Assembly: GCF_034702125.1 (NCBI RefSeq)
Contig: NC_085876.1
Location: forward strand, 13,061,253 to 13,125,252
DNA length: 64,000 nt
DNA from: Engraulis encrasicolus
Taxonomy: Eukaryota > Chordata > Actinopteri > Clupeiformes > Engraulidae
Direction of reading: 5' to 3'
The position numbers and the translations under genes are program-made. The notes under the pieces were generated by a model. The model searched no databases and was not told the DNA's origin. It saw only the letters and a program-made list of their open reading frames with translations. How positions within the stretch are numbered: the stretch's first letter is position 1; every line of letters starts with the position of its first letter. Below are positions 24,001-35,500 of this stretch, in pieces.

Positions 24001-26595
24001 CATCCATCCAAGCAATGCCACACTTGTATAGTACACAATATGTCACGTCCCTGTACACATCAAAAGAGTGTGACGAAATAATCCTAGCCAAGGTGTATGT
24101 AATTGCAGAGATCTCAATCAAAAATGTAGCATTGCAACTAGACTGGCCCAGCCCGTCTAGTTTACTGCATGTATGCACCAGCGTTGCCTTACCACTTGTT
24201 AGGTCTCCTTTTCTAAACATTGGCTGATGTTGCGCACCGTGCATTCCCTCAAAAATCATTATTGTATTACATGCTGGCCCCACTGGTGAGGAAATCACAG
24301 ATTGTGGCTTTAAGTAGGCTATATATAGTCATGCTGTATTTACTTGAGTTCAAGCTCGAGCTCTGCATTTCTCCTCTCCAGACGGCCGAGGTCCACCTTG
24401 GCGCGTGACGTGAAGCTCTTCAGGTCTTCGTTCTCCTGGCTGACCCCCTTCAGACGGCTCTGGTAGTTCTGAACCTTCATCTCCATGTCGCTGACTTTGC
24501 CTTTCAAGTCCCATGCTGCCCTCTTGCTGCCACCTCCTGTGCTTACTGCCATTGTCATATACAAACAAAAACCAAGACGTTACAAAAAAAACGTGTGATT
24601 GGTGTTTGGGTTTGTGTTTTGATTGAATAGAAACCCAATCAAGAGCGCAGCTGATGAACATTTGAGATCAAATGAAGTCAAGCCAACAATCATACATCAA
24701 ACATACATGGTAATTATAACAGACAACACTGGCAGAAGTAACTTCTGTTTGTGTTTACATGCATTACAAAGAGCAAAATAATAATATATTATTATAATTT
24801 TGCTTTTTGTTATGCGTGCAAACAAAAACAGTTATGATGCAGTTTATTATTATTATTGTTATTATTATTATTATTATTATAAAACTGTTTTTTGTGAATA
24901 TTGGGTAATATGATGCAGTTATAATAAAACTGCATCATATTACCCAATATTCACAAACGACGCAAGTGTGAAACTCAAACTTATTTACCTGCCATAAATG
25001 TCACTTACCGTAATATGACATTAGCATGAACAGAGGCATGTGCACACAGTAGAACTTAGCATTTAATATAATGTTTAACATTATCAAAAGAAGTCATTTA
25101 ACTATGAATACCTTTGGCAACAGGGGCAACCCGTGGCTTGTTTACACCTGGCAAGAAAGGGAAAAACAAAATGGTTTACTTTAGTTTAGACAGGCAATAA
25201 ACACCAGTTGTATTCATGAATATTGTACGGTTTTGCACAGCCAAGTTCACACAGCAAACAACAACCACCAAAGACCATTCTCCTCACCTGTTGCGGCAAC
25301 ACCAGCAACGGTAGCTGCAGCAGGACGTCTCACTGCTAAACAAACAGATTCTGATTAAGGAAAAGATCTAGCTTGGCTGTTGTGCCGCACCAAGCTCAGA
25401 CAGAGGTAACCATCCAACAGAAATAAAATTCTTCGTCCATCAGTCCGTCCATCCACACACACCAATCAGTTTCATTCAAATCTGTGCCAGTCAGGCCCAT
25501 AGTGTCTAATTCCATCTGGAATGACCACATCTATTAAAGGAGCGGTGTCCTCACCGGCAGGGCGTGGCACTGGGGCAGCCACTGGCCTCCTCGCCCCAAC
25601 TACAGACGCTGCCACAATGCGCCTCGGAGGCTCCGGCTCGGCTTTGCGAATTTTCTTCTGTGAACAACCAAGCAACACGCAAACACATACTGTAACAGAA
25701 ATCTGCAAGCTGCAAAGGACACTCAAAAACGGAGTGTCTCAAACTGAACTCCAAATGTCCATGTCATCAAGTAACATTGTGTATTGAATCAGAAGGTCAT
25801 AGTATTTGACTCGAGAAGGGTACAGTCCAATCCATACCTGGGCAGGCTGCGGGTCCATATCGTTGCTTCCCGGATGGACTCTTTTGGAAGTCATCACGGG
25901 TAAGCGGGACAAAGAGTTCTGACAAAAATAAGACCAGCAGCATTTTAGTCACCCCTGGTGGAAACATTCTCAATCCTAAAATGCCACTGAGCCATGAAAG
26001 ACAGGCCACTTCCACATTATAAATTCCATCACCACTACTCCTCAAAATCAGCATACTGTTCCACTGTGTCAATCACAACAGTGCATTGTGATGAACTACA
26101 AACCAACTATAAACACATAAATCATACTAATACATGATAGTTATCGAAATTGCAATCAACATTTTAGGTTCTACCTTTGCCTTTCAAATTCTGACTGGCC
26201 TAACACCAAATCCCTCATTGGTGTAGTTGTTATTACAGGGGGGAAACACATGATAGTTGTCGACATGCAATCAACATTTTAGGTTCCACCTTTTTCTCTG
26301 ACTGGCCTAACACTAAATATCCATCATGTGTATGTAATTGTTATTACAGGGGGGAAACAGTAGGCTATAGCGAAATACAACCACATCCATAGACATGCAT
26401 GCAAAGCAAAGACATGGAAACAACGAAGAGCGGTCAGGGTGGGATGAGAGATGACGTGTCTTGAAGCAAAAACAAAACAAACAATCATCCTCACGCATTT
26501 CATTAGCTTCATAACAAGACATCGTTTAACTTTAATCTGCTTAAGCATTTGGCGCCGAAATATACACTCACCTCTTTATTTGTTTTGTTGTTCAT
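18028..26595 (-). CDS. kifc1: Kinesin family member C1 (kinesin-14, HSET-type)
   Basis: This is a minus-end-directed motor that cross-links and slides spindle microtubules and clusters centrosomes. Sixteen coding exons on the minus strand: 26595-26572, 25918-25838, 25657-25555, 25335-25288, 25147-25112, 24545-24344, 23939-23795, 23305-23138, 22810-22691, 22371-22093, 20719-20555, 20131-19993, 19212-19073, 18543-18470, 18286-18211, 18072-18028. All phases agree; 614 aa. The N-terminal tail ([16 protein letters not shown]) is Pro, Ala and Lys-rich. A coiled-coil stalk covers about residues 100-268. The kinesin-14 neck and motor start is [14 protein letters not shown], the P-loop GQTGSGKT is at 362-369, switch I SSRSH at 480-484 and switch II DLAGSE at 510-515. 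The end [11 protein letters not shown] matches the family. A C-terminal motor after the stalk defines kinesin-14. Human KIFC1 is somewhat longer (673 aa). Confidence 0.97.
18785..19030. mobile_element. Dispersed MITE family copy 2, kifc1 intron
   Basis: The segment is homologous to 63017-63317 and 11030-11330. It shares CTGATG with CCTCC-GGAGAAAACAA, GACGTCATCACGAGGCCAC, AAGGGAGG and GGATAATGGAAATG (the last also in copy 1). Its edge lies about 45 bp from the exon carrying switch II. Confidence 0.6.
21151..21993. mobile_element. Possible non-autonomous DNA element in kifc1 intron
   Basis: The left end TAGCCTGATAAACCAGACTA resembles the reverse complement of the right end (CTAGTTTACTAGGCTAGAAC). 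The family resembles the element at 3157-3416, which also starts with AGCCTG. The interior has no transposase. The ends are imperfect, so this is tentative. Confidence 0.35.
24846..24880. repeat. TTA microsatellite next to a hairpin
   Basis: This is an imperfect TTA repeat (one TTG interruption) lying 10 bp from the perfect hairpin at 24891-24957. Confidence 0.8.
24891..24957. repeat. Perfect 30-bp inverted repeat with 7-nt loop, kifc1 intron
   Basis: The arms 24891-24920 and 24928-24957 are exact reverse complements (the left arm begins TTTGTGAATATTGGG) and are separated by ATAATAA. It lies in the intron between kifc1 exons 5 and 6. It could form a cruciform or an RNA hairpin. The short length suggests a foldback remnant; nothing shows a function. 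Confidence 0.9.
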
Positions 26596-27080
26596 CACTT
26601 GCCTGCAATGTAAACCATTATGTAAGCCTCAAAAATATCAGTATCGCCATTTCATCACGTCCAAATAAAACACGGAAAGGGCCAAATATGTTAAAAACAC
26701 GGCAGTTGCTAAGATGATGGTTAAAAAAAAGTCTAAATCCTTTCGGATATCTTTTCAACGGCAATGACACAGCTCCCCGTCACATTTTACGAATAGGCTA
26801 CACATGCCAGGAATTACAGTTAATAACGCTGCAAGTGTTACTACCAACAAACATTATAACAAATCAAAATGTGTATTCTGTCATGCTGAAACACAGTTCG
26901 GAAGCGATAAGCTCCTCAAAAACACAGAAACACTCACTATATCATAGGAATAAGCAGCTGCACCCCAGTTATCTTACCATTTACATCGAAGTTGGGAAGA
27001 AATGCTAGCATAAACACAACCGTTTAGGTTTCAAATTTAAACTTTACCGCTCTCATTGGAGAACTGTGTCACCAATCCTG
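26572..27080 (-). promoter_or_regulatory. kifc1: kifc1 promoter and 5' leader: CCAAT boxes, CHR-like site, overlapping uORF
   Basis: On the minus strand a non-coding exon ends at 26978 (AAATG then GTAAGAT) and joins 26602. Upstream lie CCAAT at 27059-27055, an inverted CCAAT at 27072-27076, and TTTGAA at 27035-27030, about 20 bp from the nearer CCAAT. NF-Y sites followed by a CHR (TTTGAA) are the established layout of DREAM/MuvB-controlled mitotic genes, which fits kifc1. In the spliced leader an ATG spanning the junction starts a 9-codon ORF (MASDEQQNK) that overlaps the main ATG out of frame. Confidence 0.5.
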
Positions 27081-27364
27081 AACGAGAACGAAAGTCTGGG
27101 CGTGTCGTTTTCTTCTTCTTTGGATTGTTGTCGGGTTACGCTATGTTTGCGCATACCGCCCGCCACCTACTGGTTGATGGGAGATTCTGCTACCTAGAAG
27201 CCACTTATTCGGGCACACAGCTGTGTTTTTGAAGCAGTATATCTCAAAATTGCTCTTACAGGTATATTGGCGTCCCTTCCCAGCACTGCGTCCATAAGCA
27301 GATCATAAACAAGTTGCACTGTCTCCTCCTCCAAAGTACATCTCAGGCTACTGCCCTGATGTCA

Positions 27365-27590
27365 CTGGGCAGTCGGGGTAAGCGGTAGGCGGGCGTCAGA
27401 CTTGTAACCCAAAGGTTGCTGGTTCGACTCCTGACTCGCCGGGTTGGTGGGGGGAATAATTAACCAGTGTTCCCCCTCATCCTCTTTCATGACTGAGGTA
27501 CCTGAGCATGGTACTGTCCCACTGCACTTCTCCGTTTTGGGCACCATTGGGGATGAAGCATAAATGCATCTGCCACTGTTTCAACACTGC
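27365..27590 (+). repeat. tRNA-derived SINE (family B), + orientation
   Basis: A tRNA-like head (GGGCAGTCGGGGTAAGCGG, then GGTTGCTGGTTCGACTCC with the pol III B box) is followed by a body matching, inverted, the copies at 30349-30665, 39093-39380 and 47722-48042 (GACTGAGGTACCTGAGCATG, GCATAAATGC). Confidence 0.75.
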
Positions 27591-27961
27591 CCTTTGAATA
27601 AGCACGTTCATTTCTCCCCAGCCCAAATGAACTGCTATATTGGGTTCTGCTGGCTTCTCTGACACATTTTTCCCCCTCTTTTTTTCCCTTTTTTTTGGCC
27701 AAGTTGTCGTCTGGGCTGTGCCGCCTCCGGAAGTGTTTCCTCCTCTTTGCCAGCAGCAGTATGTGGCCTGATCAAGGTCTGTGGAATTGCCACACTTGTC
27801 TGGAATGGTCACTCACTCCTGAGCATCAAGAGTTTTGTATTAGAAGCATATCATGTAGCATATCAGTAGTCTAAATCTGTGTAAATTCCACTGCTTGCAA
27901 AATGTCTCTCTGGTTGTCAAGTCTAAAGACACGCCTCCTGTGTTGTTCGTTCCAACATGCC

Positions 27962-28230
27962 CAGGGGCGAATTAATGCAGGCTAGATATGGCTGCACCCT
28001 AGAAGCCCCCACCTGCCAGGGCCCCCTCATTGCCAAAAGGGAAAAATTGCAGATAAGAATTGTGACAAGAATCGATGCAATATTGAAAAAAAATCATCTG
28101 TCGAGTACAGTTGGTAGACATGTCATCCTTAATTCCTTGTCCTTGTGTCTGTTTGTGGCACAATTTGGTGTCCATGGGGGCACACAGCAACCTGTAGCTA
28201 TGGGCCCCAGGCCATCTTAATCTGGCCCTG
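27962..28230. mobile_element. hAT-like MITE
   Basis: The ends are CAGGGGCGAATTAATGCAGG and, reversed, CAGGGCCAGATTAAGATGG. The flanking 8-mers AACATGCC and AATACGTC match at 5 of 8 positions, all differences being transitions, compatible with a decayed 8-bp hAT target duplication. No ORF. Confidence 0.55.
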
Positions 28231-28687
28231 AATACGTCTTTCACTTGAAATGAGGGTACTATAACCTAGGCTGAATATGGCAATGGCAGGACGATGATCT
28301 GTCTGTCCAACATCTACTCTAACTCTATTCTAACACTCGTTGTCTTTTTCTGTCTCACAAACATTTTCACCTGCAGTGATCAAGCACTCACATGAAAACA
28401 TTCAAGGTGTCAGACAGCAAGCACCTTGCAGAATCAAGACTAATTGTGCTGAATAGCAAAAGTAGCGGCATTGGCACGAAGTGCAGATGTCAAGTGACAG
28501 GGTAAATTATTAGGGTGTTACTGTAGAAGGCTTGCAGGTTCGATTACCGACCCGTCAGATTAGGGGGCGTGTGGGCGTGTGGTTAGGGGGCAGTGTTCTC
28601 CTCTCCCCCATCCTTCTGACTGCAGTACCCTGAGCATGGTGTCCGACTGTACTGCTCTTTGGGGATGGCGTTTGGGGCTGTCCCCCT

Positions 28688-28907
28688 GTGTGACGGAGGT
28701 CATCTTGAACCTGTTCACCCCCCCTCAGGGATCGAACGTGCGACCTCGTCAACTACAACGGTCCGGCAATGGGAGACACAGTATGATATCGCTAGGCCAA
28801 GAGACTAGTCTCTCAGTCCAATGGCACAAGACTGTATGAGGCTATCGGAGGGAGGTTTTCGTTGCACGCCAACTCTGCTAGCTAGCCTCCGTTACACTCT
28901 CCCCCTT
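28688..28907 (-). repeat. tRNA-derived SINE (family C), copy 1
   Basis: Read on the minus strand there is a TTGGCCTAGCG A-box-like block and a GTTCGATCC B box. It is nearly identical to 28941-29137 plus 30129-30149. This copy is uninterrupted and so shows the empty site of the piggyBac-like insertion in the other copy. Confidence 0.75.
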
Positions 28908-28940
28908 AAACCTCACTCCCAATCCGGGTCACGGCACCAC

Positions 28941-29137
28941 TGTGACGAAGGTCATGTTGCACCTGTTCACCCCCCTGAGGGATCGAACGTGTGACCTCGT
29001 CAACTACAACGGTCCGGCAATGGGAGACACAGTACGATACCGCTGGGCCAAGAGACTAGTCTCTCGGCCCAACGGCACGAGACTGTATGAGGCTATCGGA
29101 GGGAGGTTTTACCAACGTTCCACGCCAACTCTGTTAG
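28941..29137 (-). repeat. tRNA-derived SINE (family C), copy 2, interrupted
   Basis: Nearly identical to 28688-28907 up to ACGCCAACTCTG, where it is broken by the 991-bp piggyBac-like element. It resumes at 30133 with TTAGCCTCCGTTACAC. Confidence 0.75.
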
Positions 29138-30128
29138 CCCTCTATTGCATGGCGTTGCCTTATGGCAACAAATTATTTTTTGGGTTTTTTAAAAAAAGAG
29201 TATAACAAATATCCACCACTTTTCCCATTGTGATTGAACATGGGACTTTACTTTTGAAATATTTATCAGTTTGAAGACATTACCTTATTAGGAAATCCTG
29301 TTTTCCCACCCCTTTCATGTGGATGTGCCACACTACGAAGGTCACGTCATAGTGGGAATCTTTAGTTAGTTTTCAAACTTCAAGACATATTTTCATCATA
29401 ATAAAATTCAATGATGTGTAAAATTTTAGGATGTGTAAACTTTCATTTTTCATCATTTAATCCAAATATAAAGTTATACTTTCTCTGTAAAAGGCGAAAA
29501 TTAATTTGTTGCCATATGGCAACAACATGCATACAGTGACACTCCTTCTACAACCCAATGGGCTCCCATTGAGTTACATAGGGCAGGGCTCCCATTGAGT
29601 TACATAGTGCTCCATTTGCACTTATTATGTAATTTTAACTTGAAAACATGAACCTTCTTAACATTATGCTATTTGTATACCTCAATTCATAAGTTATATG
29701 ATATAATATTACCAAATAAATTAATTTTCACATGCATAGAGTGACACTCCTTCTATACATGCATTCCAACGGGCTCCCATTGAGTTACATAGGTCAGGGC
29801 TCACATTGAGTTATTCCTGGTAAAATATGAATAAAACTAAATGTATTTTACTTCAAATAAACTATATTACACATTGTGATATTATAATGTTACAATTGTT
29901 TACAATTTCCTTCAATAAGATCATGTTTTTGAAAGAAAATTGATTTCAGCATGTTCATCGATCTCGCGTTGTTGCCATATGGCAACAAATGACCAACTAC
30001 CCCCCCAATTTTTTTTTTTTTTAGATTTTTGTTTAAATTTGTATTAGCCTATTTAACCACTTTCAAGTCTAAAAAACACATTTAAAAAATATATATGATG
30101 TTTAAAAGGTTGTTCATGCAATAGAGGG
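29138..30128. mobile_element. piggyBac-like non-autonomous transposon
   Basis: The ends CCCTCTATTGCATG and CATGCAATAGAGGG are perfect 14-bp inverted repeats, flanked by TTAG on the left and TTAA on the right (the piggyBac target is TTAA). Internal copies of the palindrome GTTGCCATATGGCAAC stand at about 29510 and 29975, with a variant near 29152. CTCCCATTGAGTTACATA occurs twice and a variant once more. No transposase ORF. It sits inside a SINE whose intact copy is 250 bp to the left. Confidence 0.8.
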
Positions 30129-30348
30129 TTAATTAGCCTCCGTTACACTTGCACAGGTGAGGCATACCGATAAATGCAATTTTGCTCTGTGTGCTGTGAC
30201 TGGACTACTGTGTCACAATGAAAATGGAAGTCGTCCCCCCCATGGCAACTAATTGCCCCCTCTCAGCTGTATCCTTCTCAACGCCCCTCTAGGGCTCCAT
30301 AGCGCACCCTGGGGGACTGTTAGAGCCCTCGTGGAGACCCACTAATGT

Positions 30349-30665
30349 GAAAGTGAAAGCCCATTGGGAAACTCCAACTCCCATTGTCATTGTGACACAG
30401 CACTCCACAGCACACAAGTGAACACTGCACACTGCACACAACGAAATTGCATTTATGCCTCACCCGCGCAAGGGGGCAGCCCTCAGTGGCGTCCATGGGG
30501 AGCAGTGCGGTGGGACGGTACCATGCTTAGGGTACCTCAGTCATGGAGGAGGATGGGGGAGAACACTGGTTGATTACTCCCCCCACCAACCTGGCGGGTC
30601 GGAAGTCGAACCGGCAACCTCTGGGATGCAAGTCAGACGCCCTAACCGCTCACCCATGACTGCCC
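30349..30665 (-). repeat. tRNA-derived SINE (family B), copy 2
   Basis: Minus strand: tRNA-like head GGGCAGTCATGGGTGAGCGG with B box GGTTCGACTTCC. The body ends at the conserved GTGAAAGTGAAAGCCCATTG (plus-strand reading). Very similar to 47722-48042 and 39093-39380. Confidence 0.85.
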
Positions 30666-30889
30666 AAAATAATAGCCTAATGTAGACCCAAGAGTTCACA
30701 AGCTCAGGCCTGAGTGGGGTTTTCGGACAATATTCTGGTATTCCCCAACATAGGTTAGCCTACATAAAAAATTGCAAGAGATGAAGGCAGTAGTGGTGAG
30801 AATAATAATATAACATTTTATCAACATTGATTGAACGTTTTGAATGTACACTGTGCAGTTGTTCTTCAAGACCTCACATGACGGAAGTG

Positions 30890-31420
30890 CTGAAAAAGAA
30901 CCATTTTGGTGATCTGACCTCATTCACCGGAAGTGTCGAGAAACAGACTCGGGCTGCCCCACAAGAGGGAAAAAAATTGAAAAAAAAATTGAGGGAAAAA
31001 AATCGGCGAATCTGAGGGTTCGGGCGGATTTGGACGAAGTTTCCGAACTGTCCCGGCCCGAGGGAGACCCAGGGTTAAGAGAGAGTCACCAGCACCGGTA
31101 ATTAACATACAGTAACGACTAAATTGTTAATTATTTCCTCATAATTTGAGCAACTCGCACGAGTGCTTCTCCCCTGTCTCGCCAGCCGGAAGTCTGCATG
31201 AAGCTGCGTCTCGCACAGGGGCATTGGCGTCGACGTTTTTTTCTCTGTTCGTTTTTTTATCCGCGAGTTTTTTTTCTCTTTTTTTATTTTCACAGTGAGA
31301 CTAACGGGAGAGGGATGCAGGCATAGGGGCATTATTGTTTTCTCGCGGAAGTTTAAATGTGCATGGCGTTTTACTCTGTAATGCATAGTACGCCGTTTAG
31401 CTAACAAAAGACGAAAATAA
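30890..31420 (+). promoter_or_regulatory. CpG-rich candidate promoter / 5' non-coding region of znf384-like gene
   Basis: This is a locally CpG-rich block between two repeat regions (CGGGCGGATTTGGACGAAG; CCCGGCCCGAGGGAG). It lies about 1.2 kb upstream of the exon with the start codon. The likely first exon is here or shortly after, but I cannot place its donor. Sequence 31421-32558 shows no coding exon. Confidence 0.35.
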
Positions 31421-32563
31421 TGGAGGCAAGCTAGCTAGTTCTGATGAGCTCAAATATCATTTTGGATGGATTGTTTCTTGTTTTGCTAGCTAGCTGTTTT
31501 GCTAGCGATATAATACTAAGGCTAAACGATGTTGCAACTGTCTACACGCACACACAATAAAATACAGATGTCATGCATGTCTTGTTGAATTGGCTTGTTG
31601 TGAACCCATGTAGTATTACTGGGAAAGTGTTTAAAAATGAGCACAACTATCCTTACGTTATTCTTCTAGGGCTGGCTAAGTAACCTTGGCTAACTTCTTT
31701 CAACTATACAATATATTGCCAACCTTGTCAAGTCTGCAGAATTCGCGAGCACGTTATTAATTGCTCAATTTCATAGACAGCTTTTTGATATGTACATGGT
31801 GCATTTCACGAAGCAGTGTTTGACGCATGCTAGCTATCTGGTTAGCTTTTGTTTTGGGGAGCTATTAATAGAAATAGCCAGCCATGTAGCGAGCGGCTGA
31901 AAGCAGAGGGGCGTAGCTGGCTTGTCTGACATGTGTGATGTGCAAATTTGACTTTCGAATTTCACTCCCAAGAATCTCACAGTACGCAGCGTTCTCGAGC
32001 TTTTACTCAGCATTTACCAGTGCATGTACAATAAATTGTAGCCGCTCGACAAGTGTTAACTGGGAGACATTTGTTTTAAGACTGTTTCACAAAAGCACAA
32101 GCGTTATTTATGTCGCCGTGTACTGTCAACGGGAGAACGGCGGCTGCTGCTTTTCGCTACGAAGAGGCTTGCAAGATGCATGCACAACATAACTTCTGCA
32201 CGTGGGATCAAGCATGACATTTTCATCAAATAAAACAAAACAACGCAAATGGTCCGTTTGTATATTATCAGCCGACCCCTCCACGCAGACACTTGAGAAC
32301 GCGACTAGCTCTACAGACTGCCAGACAGGCTTAGCGAAATGCATGCCAGTTACTGGCACTGGGAATTTGTATGTCGGTGCAAATTCCTTTGCAAGACCCT
32401 TGGTGATGGTACATGACTTGTCTGGCTTGATCAATTAGTTGCTGTCCTGGCTGAATGCTGGTACGAACTTCATTAAAATCAGGCCAGGTCTGGTTTTCGA
32501 CTGTCGGAGCGACGCACGGCGGCTGGGTGTTTACTAGTATGTTGCTTTTCAATTGCAGAAATA

Positions 32564-35500
32564 ATGGAAGATTCCCATTTCAACTCATCATACTTTTGGT
32601 CTCCCGTTCCCACAGTGCAAGGACAGGTAGACACCTTATTATTGGACTCTCTTGTACTGTACATGGCTGTGCCTCTAAAAAAAGAAGACACCTTACTTAA
32701 AAAAAAAAATCAAAAGAAAAAATCAAACAAATAATAAAGAGTAATAATGACTTGAGTTTGCATCTTATCAGGCTGCGATGGCTGATCCTGAAATTGGCTG
32801 AGATGAATCATGTGTTAGAGCTTGGCGTTGACAGCCCTGCCAAAAATAATCTCCACTGCTCGCTCTCCCTTTCCTTCTCCTTAATCCATCCACGTCATCC
32901 ATCCATCCATCCTCTCCCTCCTCTTCACCATCGTTCTGCACCTTTTATCTCTCATCATCATCTCATTCCACTTTTCCATCTGCCCCATCCCTTTTTTCCT
33001 CCTTTACATCTTCCCTCCCTTTTTGCCCCCTGTCCTTTCCATTTCTCCTCCATTGTCTTCCTCCCCTTTTGTGGTCTCATCCCTTCATTCCTCTCTTCAC
33101 CTTCTTTTACATTGTTTCATCTCCCTCCATCACTCCTTCACACCCCCTCAACCACCTCTGTCTTTCCCCTTCTCCCTTTTTCCTCACCTTACGCCCCCTG
33201 CTCTCCCCTTTTCTGCTGTGTCCCCATGTTCTTCGTCTCTCCTTTCACCCCAATGCATCCCTCCACCTTTTCCACCCCTCCTTCGCTCCTGCCCCTCCAC
33301 CCCTCTGTCTGCCCTCTTCTCGTCTCTCTCCTGTCCCCCATGTCCTGTCCCACCCCTCCATCGTCCCTCTATCTGCTCTTTCTTCTCTCCTCTCTTCTCT
33401 CCTGTCCCCCATGTTGTCCTCCATCGCTCCTGCCCCACCGCCCTTCTGTCTGCTCTATCTTCTCTTCTCTTCGTTATCCTCCTCACCGCCCCTCTGTCTC
33501 TCCTATCCTTTCCTCTCCACTCTCCATCACTCCTGCCCCACCACCCCTCCGTCTGCCCTCTCCTCTCCTCTCTCTCCTGTCCCCCATGTTTCCCTCCTTA
33601 TGTGCAGATTGAGAACGCCATGTTCCTGAACAAGATGAAGGAGCAGCTGGGTCAGGAGAAGGTGGCGGCGGCTGCGGCGGCCTCCTTCCCCCACGCCTCG
33701 TCCGCCCACTACCCCGCTGCCGTGCTCACCGTGCCCGGCTCCGTGGCCATGGACGCCGGGGCTGCCCTGGGCCGGGGCCCCAAGCAGGAAGGAGGAGGTG
33801 GTGGGGGAGGTGGAGGAGGAGGAGGAGGAGGGAGCTCTCAGATGGGAGCACACCTGCACCCGCCCCACACCTCCCAGAACATCACCGTGGTGCCCGTGCC
33901 CTCCACCGGCATCATGACGGCAGGTCTGTGTTGCACACCTGCCTTCCCCGCTCTCCCTTCCCCTGGGTCTGCTGTGTCCTCTCTCAAATATCGACTTGGG
34001 GTGGCTTGGATGGTCTGACATGGCAACATGGCTAATAGATAATCATTCAAGTATAAGAAAAGCCTGCACGCACTGTCCACTCTAGTAGCAAGGTTTGTTA
34101 ATGGACTGCTGTTACATTGGAAAGCAACTGGTTGAAAATCTAAGCAGCGTTGAGGATTAAGTTCATCCCAGTTGCCGTCCATTTAGACAAGTGTGCAACA
34201 GGTAATTGCAGAGCAGGTTTTATCAATAGGCAGACTAGGCAATCGTCTTGGGCCCAACCAAATCTGCCCTCTGTTTGGGGCCCCCAATAGTCACCTTCTC
34301 CCTGGTAAACACTAGCAAAATAATTCAAAAGGGCCCCATGCCCATACTGTGTAAATATGACCTGTCTTTGAGGTTGCCAGATGGGGCTGATGATTTCCAG
34401 CCCAAAAAATATTCAAAACCCGCCTGGAACCACTAAATCATGCCCAATTTAAACAAAATTCTATTGATTTCTATGGCCATAAATTGGCAGACCCAAACCC
34501 ACCCAAAGGCCCTTTTTACACATTTCCCCCCACAGACGGCCATCCTAAGCAGCTCAATTCCCCAATCTGGCAACACTACCTGTCACAGCCGTGAGTCAGC
34601 CATAAGTCAGCCGAAGTCGATAAGGGACCTTTTGTCCTCCCATGTCCTTTCGTTGGTTTCCCTTTCTGAACATCTCCACCTTTGTTTGCTTTCCTCTTTA
34701 TTTTCTTCCTGGTCATTCTTGCTTCCCCCTTTCGTTCACTTCCACTCGCCCACCTTTGACATCATCAGAATCTGCCTCTGATTTTTTCTTATGTACTGTG
34801 ATTTGTTTACTCATGGGGGTTGCAGCCGCTCTTGTGCTTGTAAAAAAAGTGTCATCTCAACTTTACAACCAGCCCAAAATATGCCAACCGCTATAAATTA
34901 TTCATGTACTAACCCCAACTCCGATGAAGTTGGGACGTTTGGTAAACAGTGAATAAAATCAAAATGCTATCATTTTCAAAACATTCAATCTATTCATTAG
35001 ATGGAGAATAGTGAAAAGACAACATATTAAGTGTTAAAACCGAGAAAAAATATTGTTTTGGGGGACATATGTACTCATTTCTAATTTGATAAATCCAACA
35101 CGTCTCAAAAGAGTTGGGACGGGGATCAGTGAAATTTAGTAAACATCCAAATAAGATAAAACAACAAAGAAGAACATTTCAAAATGAATTGTACTGACGG
35201 ACAATATAGGTGTCCAGGTATAAGATCATCACAGAGAGGCTGAGTCACTCAGAATTAAAGATGCAAAGGGAATAATTACCATAGTTATTACATACATTTT
35301 TGAATTCCCTTTGATTTACCACGATTGAGTGTATATAAGACATATTTTTGTTACTAAAATCATTGTATAGGTTCATGACATCATGAAATATATATTGGCT
35401 GTAGTCTCACTCTAATTCCTGGAGTGCTAGAGCTATTGAAAATTGACCATATTAAGAATGCTTAATGCATGAAAATGACACAGGGGTTTAACATTCTCCT

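Larger units (their letters stand above)
27081..30890. other. kifc1/znf384-like divergent intergenic region, repeat-filled
   Basis: I see no gene. The stretch holds several tRNA-derived SINEs (27365-27590, 28688-28907, 28941-29137, 30349-30665), a hAT-like MITE (27962-28230) and a piggyBac-like element (29138-30128). The intervals between them show no conserved coding potential. Confidence 0.6.

Noticed and set aside
32752..34018. Three long overlapping plus-strand ORFs (286, 331 and 186 codons)
   Set aside because: Composition artefacts of the pyrimidine minisatellite: no stop codons arise in C/T-only sequence. Only 33608-33923 is a real exon.
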